From an uncultured Prevotellaceae bacterium (GTDB lineage: Bacteria; Bacteroidota; Bacteroidia; Bacteroidales; Bacteroidaceae), in NCBI GenBank assembly GCA_902769805.1, contig CACXQL010000006.1:1-64000 (forward strand): a stretch of DNA of 64,000 nt. Direction: 5' to 3'. A program made the translations under genes and the position numbers. Shown piece after piece: positions 16,339 through 24,798 of the stretch; within the stretch, counting starts at the first letter, position 1; each line of letters starts with the position of its first letter. The notes under the pieces are model-generated. The model made no database searches and was not told where the DNA came from. It worked only from the letters and a program-made list of their open reading frames with translations.

Positions 16339-18270
16339 TTAGTTTGTGATGACAACACCACCATTGCACGGGATGGTGACTGCCACTTGTTGTTTCTTAT
16401 TTTGTTTCTGTGTCTTCATGCTGCCGTTCAGCTGGGCATCATCGCTATAGATGGTGAGGTCGGTGCCCTTGTCGAACATCGGAAGGGTGATGGTCTGCTT
16501 CAACGGCTCGTTCTCAGCATTGATACCTACCACATACCACTTTGCACCACAACGACGGGCAAGGATGATATACTTGCCTGGATAGCCGTCGATGAACTTC
16601 ACCTCATCCCATGTCGTAGGTACCTGTTTCATGAAATCGACAGCCCATGCAGGAGCATCGGTGAGGTTGTTGGGAGCCAGGGCAAAGTGCTGGACGGCAC
16701 TCTGGAAGAGAACGGCAGTAGCGAGGGCATAGACATCAGAGGTCTTACGGACAGTACCATGCTGGTTGTCGGCACTATACCGTTTGTTGAGGGTAGAGCC
16801 GCCAAAATCCATCGAACCCACGGTGTTGCGGATGAACGGATGGGTGCAGCCATTGCGTGCCTCAGCATCACAGGCACCCTGTCCGAAATGCAGGTTCTCG
16901 GAGGCCAGCACAGCCTCGGAGGCGGCATAATTGGGATACATACGTTCCCAGCCGCGAGGGAGGGTACAGCCGTGGAAGATGACGAGCAGTCCGAAGTCGT
17001 TGGCATCGGCGAGGATATCCTCATAGAGTTGCATGGTGGGTTGTTTGTCGCCTCCGAAGAAGTCGACCTTGATGCCTCGGATGCCATTGTCGTGCATCCA
17101 TTTCATCTCCTCACGACGGATGCGGTTGTTGTCCATCTTACCGATAGGTGTCTGAGGGGCATCGTTCCACTTACCATTGGAGTTATACCACAGGAAGAGT
17201 CCCACGCCCTTTGTCTTGCCATAGCGTGCCAGTTCAGCGATTTTCTCATAACCGATCTGCTTGTCCCAGAAAGCATCGATGAGTACACTCTGGTACCCCA
17301 TCGCAGCGGAGAAGTCGATATAGCGTTTCTGTTCGTCGAAGTTACAACTGGGATCCATGCCGATGATCCAGCTCCATGAGCCTCTGCCATAGACATACTC
17401 CTGTGAAGCCTTGTATTTCGGTTGTACGAGGTCGAAGGGTACGGTAGTCTCCACGATATTCGCCAGCGAACCTACAGTAATGGTGCGCCAGGGTGTCTCA
17501 CCAGGGAGTGACATAGCAGGTGTCACAGAACCCACCCCGTTCAACTCTCCCTGTTGTGGGAATCCGATGCGGTAGTTGGCACCGCCCTCGTTCAACAGGC
17601 GACAACCCACATAACCACCATCAGTGCCAGTCTCGCTGATGAGCAGCCATCCGGCAGGTGTCTTGAAGAGACAGGGGAAGGTATAGCCTTCGCCCCATCC
17701 GTTCTTTCCCATCGTGTCATCGAGAGCGTAGGGTGTCTCATAACTGGGAGAGGTACGTGCGAAGCCCCCCATGGGTTTTGACTGTGGACAGAGGAACGTG
17801 GTAGTGCCCTCTGGGAGTACGAAACCGCTTGCCTCGCGCTGTACCACACAGACACGGGTGTCGCGTTTCGGATAGAGCTTATAGCGGAATGCCACATCAC
17901 GGTTGCTGACGCGGAAGATGACATCCATCACAGGCTGTCCTTTCTGCAGATAGGTCGCCACAGCCTCATTCGCCTCATAGCTGACCTGTTGCTGTTTGAT
18001 ATTCCGCAGGGTATAGTTCTCATTGACGGCTTTTATCGCAACACCCTCTTTGAGAGAGAGCCCCTGGGTATAGTCACCGATATTCGTCACCACACCGAGG
18101 GCAGAGCTATTCAGCATCGTCTGTCCTTCACAACTAACACTGTAACACGGTTTACCATCCTGTAAGTCCAGTGTCACCAGTATCTTTCCATCAGGACTCG
18201 AGACAGACTGAGCCCTTGTCACCATTGCCAGGCACCATAGTGCCAATATCATTGTCTTTTTATAGTTCAT
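16339..18270 (-). CDS. GH97 glycoside hydrolase, retaining (alpha-galactosidase-like)
   Basis: The protein has 643 residues with a signal peptide ending near TRAQS. GH97 contains inverting alpha-glucosidases (SusB) and retaining alpha-galactosidases. Here the barrel has RGIKVDFFGGD, whose Asp (about D403) corresponds to the nucleophile of retaining members. The N-terminal beta-sandwich covers about 22-270 and the barrel about 280-560 (SVLIDAFWDK, FHGCTLPRGWERMYPN), with a small C-terminal beta domain (ARRCGAKWYVVGINAENEP). It is the last gene of the minus-strand xylan unit, 59 bp after the GH43 gene. Removal of alpha-galactosyl caps from xylan side chains is the likely role, inferred from context. 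Confidence 0.9.
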   Translation of the reverse strand: MNYKKTMILALWCLAMVTRAQSVSSPDGKILVTLDLQDGKPCYSVSCEGQTMLNSSALGVVTNIGDYTQGLSLKEGVAIKAVNENYTLRNIKQQQVSYEANEAVATYLQKGQPVMDVIFRVSNRDVAFRYKLYPKRDTRVCVVQREASGFVLPEGTTTFLCPQSKPMGGFARTSPSYETPYALDDTMGKNGWGEGYTFPCLFKTPAGWLLISETGTDGGYVGCRLLNEGGANYRIGFPQQGELNGVGSVTPAMSLPGETPWRTITVGSLANIVETTVPFDLVQPKYKASQEYVYGRGSWSWIIGMDPSCNFDEQKRYIDFSAAMGYQSVLIDAFWDKQIGYEKIAELARYGKTKGVGLFLWYNSNGKWNDAPQTPIGKMDNNRIRREEMKWMHDNGIRGIKVDFFGGDKQPTMQLYEDILADANDFGLLVIFHGCTLPRGWERMYPNYAASEAVLASENLHFGQGACDAEARNGCTHPFIRNTVGSMDFGGSTLNKRYSADNQHGTVRKTSDVYALATAVLFQSAVQHFALAPNNLTDAPAWAVDFMKQVPTTWDEVKFIDGYPGKYIILARRCGAKWYVVGINAENEPLKQTITLPMFDKGTDLTIYSDDAQLNGSMKTQKQNKKQQVAVTIPCNGGVVITN

Positions 18271-18290
18271 AGTTTATTGTTTATTATTTT

Positions 18291-18346
18291 GACCTTCGAC
18301 CTTTGACCTTAGTCCTTCGACCTCTGACCTTAGTCCTTCGACCTCT
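18291..18346 (-). repeat. Heptanucleotide tandem repeat, eight units, at a GH43 stop codon
   Basis: Eight 7-nt units of the GACCTTN/GTCCTTC/GACCTCT type lie between the GH97 start and the end of the upstream GH43 gene. The last units encode the GH43 C-terminus (QRSKD) and its stop codon, so a change in unit number would alter the GH43 tail and the spacing to GH97. Confidence 0.9.
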
Positions 18347-19985
18347 GATAACAGAACTCATCAACATCCACATAACCGCCCTTCTTCTTTGTGGCATAGC
18401 AGAAGATACCAAACTTCTGGCCCATGAAGAAACGACGCCAGTCGAAACTCAAACGGTAGTCACTGCCGATCTTCGTCCACTGCGCTCCATCGAGGCTGTA
18501 GTAGAACTTAGACATATCAGCACCGCCCATGCGTCTGCCACCCTGACCAGGACGGAAGTCGGCATCAAGGCGGAGCCAGATTTTATTGGAGGAGAGATCG
18601 ACACTCTCGATGACCTTCTCCTCGAAGTTCGTCACTTCCTTGTCGCGATCGGAGAGTTCCACCTTCATCTCTACCATCTCCAGCACCAGTTTCTTACCGT
18701 TCTTCTTGATTCTCAGCGCACCCGTATCACTGTTGAAGGCAGCCAGTCCGGCACAGTCGCCATCCCTCATCTTCGAGAGGTCCATGAGGACAGAGCCGCT
18801 GCACTGTGGGCCTTCCATGCGTTGCGTGAGGGTGTTGGGGGCGAGATACAGCGTGTTCACCACACGATTAGTCTTCAGACGGAGGCATCCAGGACGCTCC
18901 GTCAGGCTCCACGCCTCATCGATGGGGTTATGGTTCCACTGCCAGTGCAGTCCGAGTCTCGCATCCGAGAAGTCATCACTCTTCACGATGGCAGTCTCAG
19001 GCTCTCCGCTTACCAACGGACGTACCTTGTCAGGTACCTTGCCATTCTCGTCGCCTAACATCGGCCAGCCATTGATCCAGCGACAGGGCATCACAGTGAG
19101 CACACGTCCCACACCGCCACGGTCTTGGAAGATGATACCATACCAGTCACCATCCTGTGTGTCCACTATCGTTCCCTGTGCCTCGTAGGAGAAGCCGCCG
19201 AACTCACTCTCCAAGATAACCTGTTTCTCGTAAGGACCATGAATATCGTCTGCACGATAGCATACCTCACGACGATGTTTGCCTGGCGCATAGACATGAG
19301 AGATCATCAGCAGGTAGTACTTACCATTATGCTTGATGACACGACTGCCTTCCAAGAGTCCCTTCTCATCCTCCTCACGCTGGAAGATACGCATATGCGT
19401 ACCCTCTATCACGTCGGAGAGGTCAGGTTTCAGTTCCATCAGCTCCCCTGTACCATAGATGACATACACGCGTCCGTCATCATCGAAGAACAACGAGCAG
19501 TCATGGAAGTGACGCATACGAGAGACAATGGTCCAAGGACCTTCTGCCTTCTCGGCGGAGAAGATATAAGTGTCGCCCATCGCCCCCTGTTCGTTGGGAG
19601 CCAGCAGTGCATAGAACTTCCCGTTATGGTACTTCAGGGACGTAGCCCACTGACCACGTCCGTAGGCGGTACCCTGTTGCAGGTCGTACTTCGGAGAGTC
19701 CGTCAGCTTATCGAAGATATACCCTACCGTTTCCCAGTTCTTCAGGTCTTTCGACTTCATGATGGGGGCACCAGGCATGAGATGCATGGTGGTGGACACC
19801 AGATAGAACGTGTCACCCACGCGGATGACATCAGGATCAGGAACATCCGCCCACAACATCGGATTCTGAATCTTCTCCGTATGGAGGGTGGTGTAGTTGG
19901 TATCAGGAGCGTCCTGCGCATATAAAACGGAAGACAAGGACAACAGGCAGGCAAGTGCCAGCATCTTTGATATCATCGTTTTCAT
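18330..19985 (-). CDS. GH43 glycoside hydrolase with C-terminal beta-sandwich
   Basis: The protein has 551 residues with a signal peptide ending near VLYAQ. GH43 enzymes are inverting arabinofuranosidases or xylosidases with a five-bladed propeller. The three acidic residues are visible: the base in ADVPDPDVIRVGD, the pKa modulator in HFHDCSLFFDDDG, and the acid in KGLLEGSRVIKHNG. Residues about 340-551 form the XynB-type beta-sandwich (FSDARLGLHWQWNHNP). The overall pattern is like subfamily 12. Its C-terminus is made by a heptamer repeat. It starts 12 bp after the preceding gene, so it is translated from the same long mRNA. Likely role: arabinose release from arabinoxylan. Confidence 0.92.
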   Translation of the reverse strand: MKTMISKMLALACLLSLSSVLYAQDAPDTNYTTLHTEKIQNPMLWADVPDPDVIRVGDTFYLVSTTMHLMPGAPIMKSKDLKNWETVGYIFDKLTDSPKYDLQQGTAYGRGQWATSLKYHNGKFYALLAPNEQGAMGDTYIFSAEKAEGPWTIVSRMRHFHDCSLFFDDDGRVYVIYGTGELMELKPDLSDVIEGTHMRIFQREEDEKGLLEGSRVIKHNGKYYLLMISHVYAPGKHRREVCYRADDIHGPYEKQVILESEFGGFSYEAQGTIVDTQDGDWYGIIFQDRGGVGRVLTVMPCRWINGWPMLGDENGKVPDKVRPLVSGEPETAIVKSDDFSDARLGLHWQWNHNPIDEAWSLTERPGCLRLKTNRVVNTLYLAPNTLTQRMEGPQCSGSVLMDLSKMRDGDCAGLAAFNSDTGALRIKKNGKKLVLEMVEMKVELSDRDKEVTNFEEKVIESVDLSSNKIWLRLDADFRPGQGGRRMGGADMSKFYYSLDGAQWTKIGSDYRLSFDWRRFFMGQKFGIFCYATKKKGGYVDVDEFCYQRSKD

Positions 19986-19997
19986 ATCGTCTGTATA

Positions 19998-22031
19998 TTA
20001 GTTAATAAGGAAAATCTTGGTAATACCATTATAGGTCGCCTTGATGGTGGCACGACCCTCTACGACAGGACTGACCTCAAACTTCACACCAGGAACATCA
20101 GATGTAGCCTCCAACTTCGAATCATCCTTCAACAGCCCATAGACCTGATAGCGTGTCTGGTCGGCATAACCGTTAAGGTTGGTGAAGCGGATAGGTGTGA
20201 CAGGCATCACTAACTTCTGTCCATCGGCGGTTATCGTTACCTGCGGAACGATGGGAGCCTGCAGGTTGCTGCCAGCTTTTGAGAAGCCGATGCCGTGCAG
20301 GTCGAAGAGCCCCTGTGGGCGTTGCGGACCACGAGGACCACCCCAACGAGGTTGTTGAGGCTCTTGAATATCAGGGCCTTCAACAATGAGATAGATGGCA
20401 TGCTTGTCAGTCAGTCCTTCAACAGCAGGAACAGCCACCTGATACATCTTTGTTGTCTTAGGTGCATCAGCAGGGATGTTGATGACTCCAACCTCCTGTC
20501 CCTTCCATGGGTCATCGAGGCGGACATGGATGCTGAAGGCACCTCTTCCACTCGGAGTCAGGTTCAGGCTTAAAGTGGCACCGTCACCCTTCTTGACACC
20601 TTCGAAGGCCTTCACACCTTTGGTATCCTGAGCCAGACCGCCAAAACCGAAGTATTTGAAGCCGACAATACCACCATTCTTGATACCAGCCAGATCCATA
20701 GAGTTGTTCCATACGTCGTGGTTATCCTGCATCCACTCATTGCTGCCAGGTCCATACATAAAGCAGGCCAGACCAGCACTATAATAATGATAAGATGGAA
20801 GACCGAATATCTGGAAGCCCTCACTGGTCACCTCGGCACCAGTGTACTCGTTGCCGTCGGCAGCCTTAGCAGTCCACACATTATCCTTCGTATAGGGGTC
20901 GTAAGCTGTAATCTTCACCATGCCACCCTTGGCAACAGGTTTCTTATCCCACGTTATCTTCACAGGAGCGACCATCGCCTGACGGGCATTGCCGAAACCA
21001 CGGGGAGGACGATGATAGAACACATACCACTGACCATTGATTTCCTGCAGGGAGCCATGGGTATTGTGGGCAGCATTCGTCGTAATCAGTTTAGAGCCGT
21101 CCTCGTTGAGCACCACACCACGAGAGTCCACCAGAACACCACCAGAGCGCCAGGGACCAAGAGGAGAGTCGCCAAAAGCATAGCGCAGGGCAGAGTTGGT
21201 ATTGCCCAATCCATATTCCTTGCCGCTATAGCCGCTGAACACCATCACATATTTGTTACCCACCTGACGGATGGATGATGCCTCGAAGAAATTGAAGTCG
21301 AGGGGGTTCTGTCCCTGATAGAGAGCCTTGTACTCACTACCAGCCTTGTCGAGCAGACGACCGTCAGCACTGCTGGCAGGGATGAAGGGGTCTATGAGCT
21401 CTGTGCCCTCGCGCTTCGAATACATCGTGTTCTGGTCTAACTCACAGGCAGTAGAATGCTGAAAGCCATAGAACACATACGCACGGAAGCCTTTGTCGTA
21501 GTCGGGGTCTTTCTTGTCTGTGATATTCTCGATGAACACAGAGGGGTCGAAGTCGATGAGCGAGCCTGGTACGCACTGACGTCCGTCTTCTGTCAGGTTG
21601 ATGGGAACAAAAGGACCATTGGGACGGTCACTCTTACAGACCATCGGAACGCGTCTCCAGCCACGAGAGTGAGGATAGAGGTAATAGACCTTCTTCCCTG
21701 TTGTCTTATCCTTCACCTCCACCAGATCGGGCGCATACATTGTGTCCCACTGTCCATCGACATACCAAGTGAAGATCGGACCTTCGTCACGCCATTGGCT
21801 CAGATTCTCGACAGGTGCCGACCACATGCGGATATCTGGTCCACAATAGGCAGTATAGGTGACATCGTGCGAGCCGATGATATATGCACGGAACCTCCCA
21901 GGGTTGTCGGGGTCCTCAAAGACACGAGGTTCACCATCGGGTACATGTTCCCAGAGAGGGAGATAAGGGTTCTGTGCATTTGCCGTCAAGGCAGTGCACA
22001 GGGTCAGCAGTATAAAAGCAATTTTCTTCAT
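19998..22031 (-). CDS. Secreted GH43-like glycosidase
   Basis: The protein has 677 residues with a signal peptide ending near LTANAQ. The first 350 residues are propeller-like and GH43-related (RFRAYIIGSHDVTYTAYCGPDIRMWSA; SLIDFDPSVFIE; FEASSIRQVGNKYVMVFSG; YVFYHRPPRGFGNARQA) with candidate acidic residues in each motif, but the sequence is far from standard GH43. Residues about 385-560 look like a CBM6-type sugar-binding module, and the last 60-70 resemble an Ig-like domain. A short Pro/Arg/Gln-rich stretch near residue 560 links them. It sits 24 bp after the double GH43 gene. Substrate unknown; an arabinosidase or galactosidase on xylan side chains is a guess from context. Confidence 0.8.
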   Translation of the reverse strand: MKKIAFILLTLCTALTANAQNPYLPLWEHVPDGEPRVFEDPDNPGRFRAYIIGSHDVTYTAYCGPDIRMWSAPVENLSQWRDEGPIFTWYVDGQWDTMYAPDLVEVKDKTTGKKVYYLYPHSRGWRRVPMVCKSDRPNGPFVPINLTEDGRQCVPGSLIDFDPSVFIENITDKKDPDYDKGFRAYVFYGFQHSTACELDQNTMYSKREGTELIDPFIPASSADGRLLDKAGSEYKALYQGQNPLDFNFFEASSIRQVGNKYVMVFSGYSGKEYGLGNTNSALRYAFGDSPLGPWRSGGVLVDSRGVVLNEDGSKLITTNAAHNTHGSLQEINGQWYVFYHRPPRGFGNARQAMVAPVKITWDKKPVAKGGMVKITAYDPYTKDNVWTAKAADGNEYTGAEVTSEGFQIFGLPSYHYYSAGLACFMYGPGSNEWMQDNHDVWNNSMDLAGIKNGGIVGFKYFGFGGLAQDTKGVKAFEGVKKGDGATLSLNLTPSGRGAFSIHVRLDDPWKGQEVGVINIPADAPKTTKMYQVAVPAVEGLTDKHAIYLIVEGPDIQEPQQPRWGGPRGPQRPQGLFDLHGIGFSKAGSNLQAPIVPQVTITADGQKLVMPVTPIRFTNLNGYADQTRYQVYGLLKDDSKLEATSDVPGVKFEVSPVVEGRATIKATYNGITKIFLIN

Positions 22032-22055
22032 ATTATTAATAATGTATATTTGGTT

Positions 22056-24782
22056 TTATTTGAATTGCCACCAGTCGAGATGTACGTCGCCATTGGCATC
22101 GCCGAAACAGAGATAGAGGTCATGGACACCTGTGGCATCCTTCACCTTGGTGCTAAATGACTTGTATTTCTCTACACTACCTGTCTTGCCAATGGTAACT
22201 GTACCGATGACAGGTCCGTGAATACCATCGAGGCGCAGGGTGACGGTACAACTGCCAGTAGCAGCAGCCGTCATAGCGAAACTCTTCGCACCCTTTCCGA
22301 AGTCCACACCACGCAGACGGATATACTCTCCATCATTGATGTTGTAGATATACATATTCTTCCTACCCGTAGATGTCGGCATATCAGCCACCACCCCAGT
22401 GTTAGGAATACCCATCTTGGCACTCTTCAGACCATAGCCCCAAGCCATCGTCTCAGCCTCCACTCTGCTGTAGGGATTGAGCCAGTGCAACTGTTTCATA
22501 GGCTCCTGGTCCATCCAATAGGGTACTTCCTGAATGGTGCCGTCAGCATTGTAGGTAATCTCCGTCGCATTCACACTACGACGCTCATGATGAACATACG
22601 TGTCGAGGTGCATCAGGTCGTAACTCTGTCCGAAGACGTACGAGTGTCCCTTATAGTCACAGATACCTGGATGATTACCTCTGTCGCGGTGGGTGGGTTT
22701 CATGATATAGCCCTTCCACTCCCAAGGACCCGTAGGTGAGTCACTCATGGCATAGCCAAGAGCCTCAGGACAACACGTCGATGCAAAGCCAAGATAATAG
22801 TGTCCGTTACGCTTGTAGAACCAAGGTCCTTCCTGATAGTTGGGGATATGCGGCAACTTCGTCACCCCACTTGTCAATGAAGTCATATCGCTACCTAATT
22901 TTGCCCAGAAGGTATGAGGATTGCCCCAATACATATACGCTTGTCCGTCATCGTCAGTATAAACGCTCGGATCGATATCAAACCAGTTGCTCTGGTCCCA
23001 TACCAGCGGCTTACCTAATGGATCCTTGAAAGGACCATAGGGTGAGTCTGCCACTAACACTCCGATACCATGTCCGTGTAATGGAGCATAGAGATAGTAT
23101 TTACCATTACGCTCTACGGTCTGGATAGCCCATGCACCATTCTCACGACTGCGCCAAGGGAAGTCTTTCAAAGAAGCCACTGCCCCATGTTCCGTCCAGT
23201 TCACCATATCGGTGGTGGACCAAAGGAGCCAGTCGTACATGAAGAATCCTGCCGATCCTTTCTCGTTCTCGTCAGGGATATCCTCTGGAGAGGCATCGTG
23301 TGACGTATATAAGAATAAGGTGTCGCCCACAACGAGCGGTGAGGGGTCAGCGGTATATTTGGTCTGGAACAGCGGCATGTTCACCTGTTCTAAACCACGT
23401 ATCTCCCACCAGTCAAAGTTAAAGAGCTTCGGACCCTTACGTCCCTTGAATACAAGATAGAGGTCGCGGGTATGCAGGAGTTCGGGATAACTGTCGAAGG
23501 CATCAAGATCGGCTGTCAGTGTCTGCCATTTCTCCCAACCGCCCGTGCCAGGGACATTCAGTGTTCCAAGGAGTTTTCCCGCAACACTGTCGAGACGTAT
23601 CTCTATCTGTCCGCCACGCAGACCACTTGCCACGCGGGCCGTGAAGGTACGAGGCATCTTGTAGCAGAAGTGTACGTTCTGCAGTTTGATATAGTCACCG
23701 TTATGGATATCAGTCACATAGACACCCACCTCGTCATTCTGTTCTGTCTTGACACCCTTGGAGAAAGCCATCGTCTCAGCCTCCACCTTACGATAAGGAT
23801 TGAATTTCTCCAGCGGTTTCACACCCTCATCCGTCGGCATGATGGTGGGGAAGGAGCCATCAGCATTATACTTGAACTCCTCGACAGCCACACTACGTCC
23901 GAAACCACCGCCATTAGGCAGTTTTCCTGTGTGGTAGAAGAAATAACTATGTCCTTTGTAGTCTGCCACACCGCAATGGTTGGTGAACGACTTCGTATCA
24001 CAGAGCGGCATGATCTCGCCAGCATATTTCCAGGGACCAGTAGGCGAGGGAGCTGTGCTGTAAGAGATATGTTCTGGCACACCACCTGCAGCATACAACA
24101 ACTGATAGGTACCATTACGCTTGGTGAGCCAAGGACCTTCCACATAGCAATCCTTGTATTTCCTGTCTTTCTCACGCTTGCTCATCACAGGGGCGCCAAA
24201 GGCTTCCTCCGTCATGTCAAGCAGTCCTAAATCACCACTATAGGATATCATGTCCTCGTTTAACTTCAGGTAGTAGCACTGAGGATTACCCCACATCAAC
24301 CACGCCTGTCCGTCATCGTCAATGAATACGGTGGGGTCGATATGGTCCCAGCTGCCATTCTCAAAGAGCGGTTTTCCTAATGCATCCTTGAAAGGTCCTG
24401 TGGGTGAGTCACCTACAGCGACACCAATCGCCATACCACCCGATAGTTTGGAGTGAGCACAGATATACCAATAGAACTTACCATTGCGCTCTATGGTCTG
24501 TGAGGCCCATGCACGATCATCCGCCCATGAGAAACTCTCCAAGGCAAGCGGAGAACCATGATCCGTCCAGTTGACCATATCCTGTGTGGAATATACGCGC
24601 CATTCCTGCATCCAGAAGAAGTCGGCTCCGTCCTCATCGTGTCCTGTATAGACATACATCGTTCCATCGTGAACCATTGGAGCAGGATCGGAGGTACACC
24701 ATGTCTGAACAAAGGGATTCTGTGCTTGCAGGGAAGTACATCCAAGCAAACATAAAAGTGTTGTTAGTTTTTTAATTTTCAT
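22056..24782 (-). CDS. Tandem two-enzyme protein GH43-CBM6-GH43-CBM6
   Basis: The protein has 908 residues. The signal sequence contains LLGCTS, which could be a lipoprotein site, or a normal signal ending at LQAQ. Two complete GH43 propellers are each followed by a CBM6-like beta-sandwich. Domain 1 (about 22-320) has TSDPAPMV, HIDPTVFIDDDG and VEGPWLTKRNG. Domain 2 (about 470-760) has TADPSPLVV, DIDPSVYTDDDG and YQEGPWFYKRNG. Both keep all three catalytic acids. The CBM6 units start at NPYRKVEAETMAFSKG and NPYSRVEAETMAWGYG. The two halves are clearly homologous but diverged, so this is an old duplication, perhaps with split substrate preference. It lies 16 bp after GH97. Confidence 0.92.
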   Translation of the reverse strand: MKIKKLTTLLCLLGCTSLQAQNPFVQTWCTSDPAPMVHDGTMYVYTGHDEDGADFFWMQEWRVYSTQDMVNWTDHGSPLALESFSWADDRAWASQTIERNGKFYWYICAHSKLSGGMAIGVAVGDSPTGPFKDALGKPLFENGSWDHIDPTVFIDDDGQAWLMWGNPQCYYLKLNEDMISYSGDLGLLDMTEEAFGAPVMSKREKDRKYKDCYVEGPWLTKRNGTYQLLYAAGGVPEHISYSTAPSPTGPWKYAGEIMPLCDTKSFTNHCGVADYKGHSYFFYHTGKLPNGGGFGRSVAVEEFKYNADGSFPTIMPTDEGVKPLEKFNPYRKVEAETMAFSKGVKTEQNDEVGVYVTDIHNGDYIKLQNVHFCYKMPRTFTARVASGLRGGQIEIRLDSVAGKLLGTLNVPGTGGWEKWQTLTADLDAFDSYPELLHTRDLYLVFKGRKGPKLFNFDWWEIRGLEQVNMPLFQTKYTADPSPLVVGDTLFLYTSHDASPEDIPDENEKGSAGFFMYDWLLWSTTDMVNWTEHGAVASLKDFPWRSRENGAWAIQTVERNGKYYLYAPLHGHGIGVLVADSPYGPFKDPLGKPLVWDQSNWFDIDPSVYTDDDGQAYMYWGNPHTFWAKLGSDMTSLTSGVTKLPHIPNYQEGPWFYKRNGHYYLGFASTCCPEALGYAMSDSPTGPWEWKGYIMKPTHRDRGNHPGICDYKGHSYVFGQSYDLMHLDTYVHHERRSVNATEITYNADGTIQEVPYWMDQEPMKQLHWLNPYSRVEAETMAWGYGLKSAKMGIPNTGVVADMPTSTGRKNMYIYNINDGEYIRLRGVDFGKGAKSFAMTAAATGSCTVTLRLDGIHGPVIGTVTIGKTGSVEKYKSFSTKVKDATGVHDLYLCFGDANGDVHLDWWQFK

Positions 24783-24798
24783 ATCTTTAAGTTTCTAA

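Noticed and set aside
16387..17379. 330-codon open frame on the plus strand
   Set aside because: It is the antisense of the GH97 gene, which has clear family motifs; the predicted sequence is low in structure and has no promoter.
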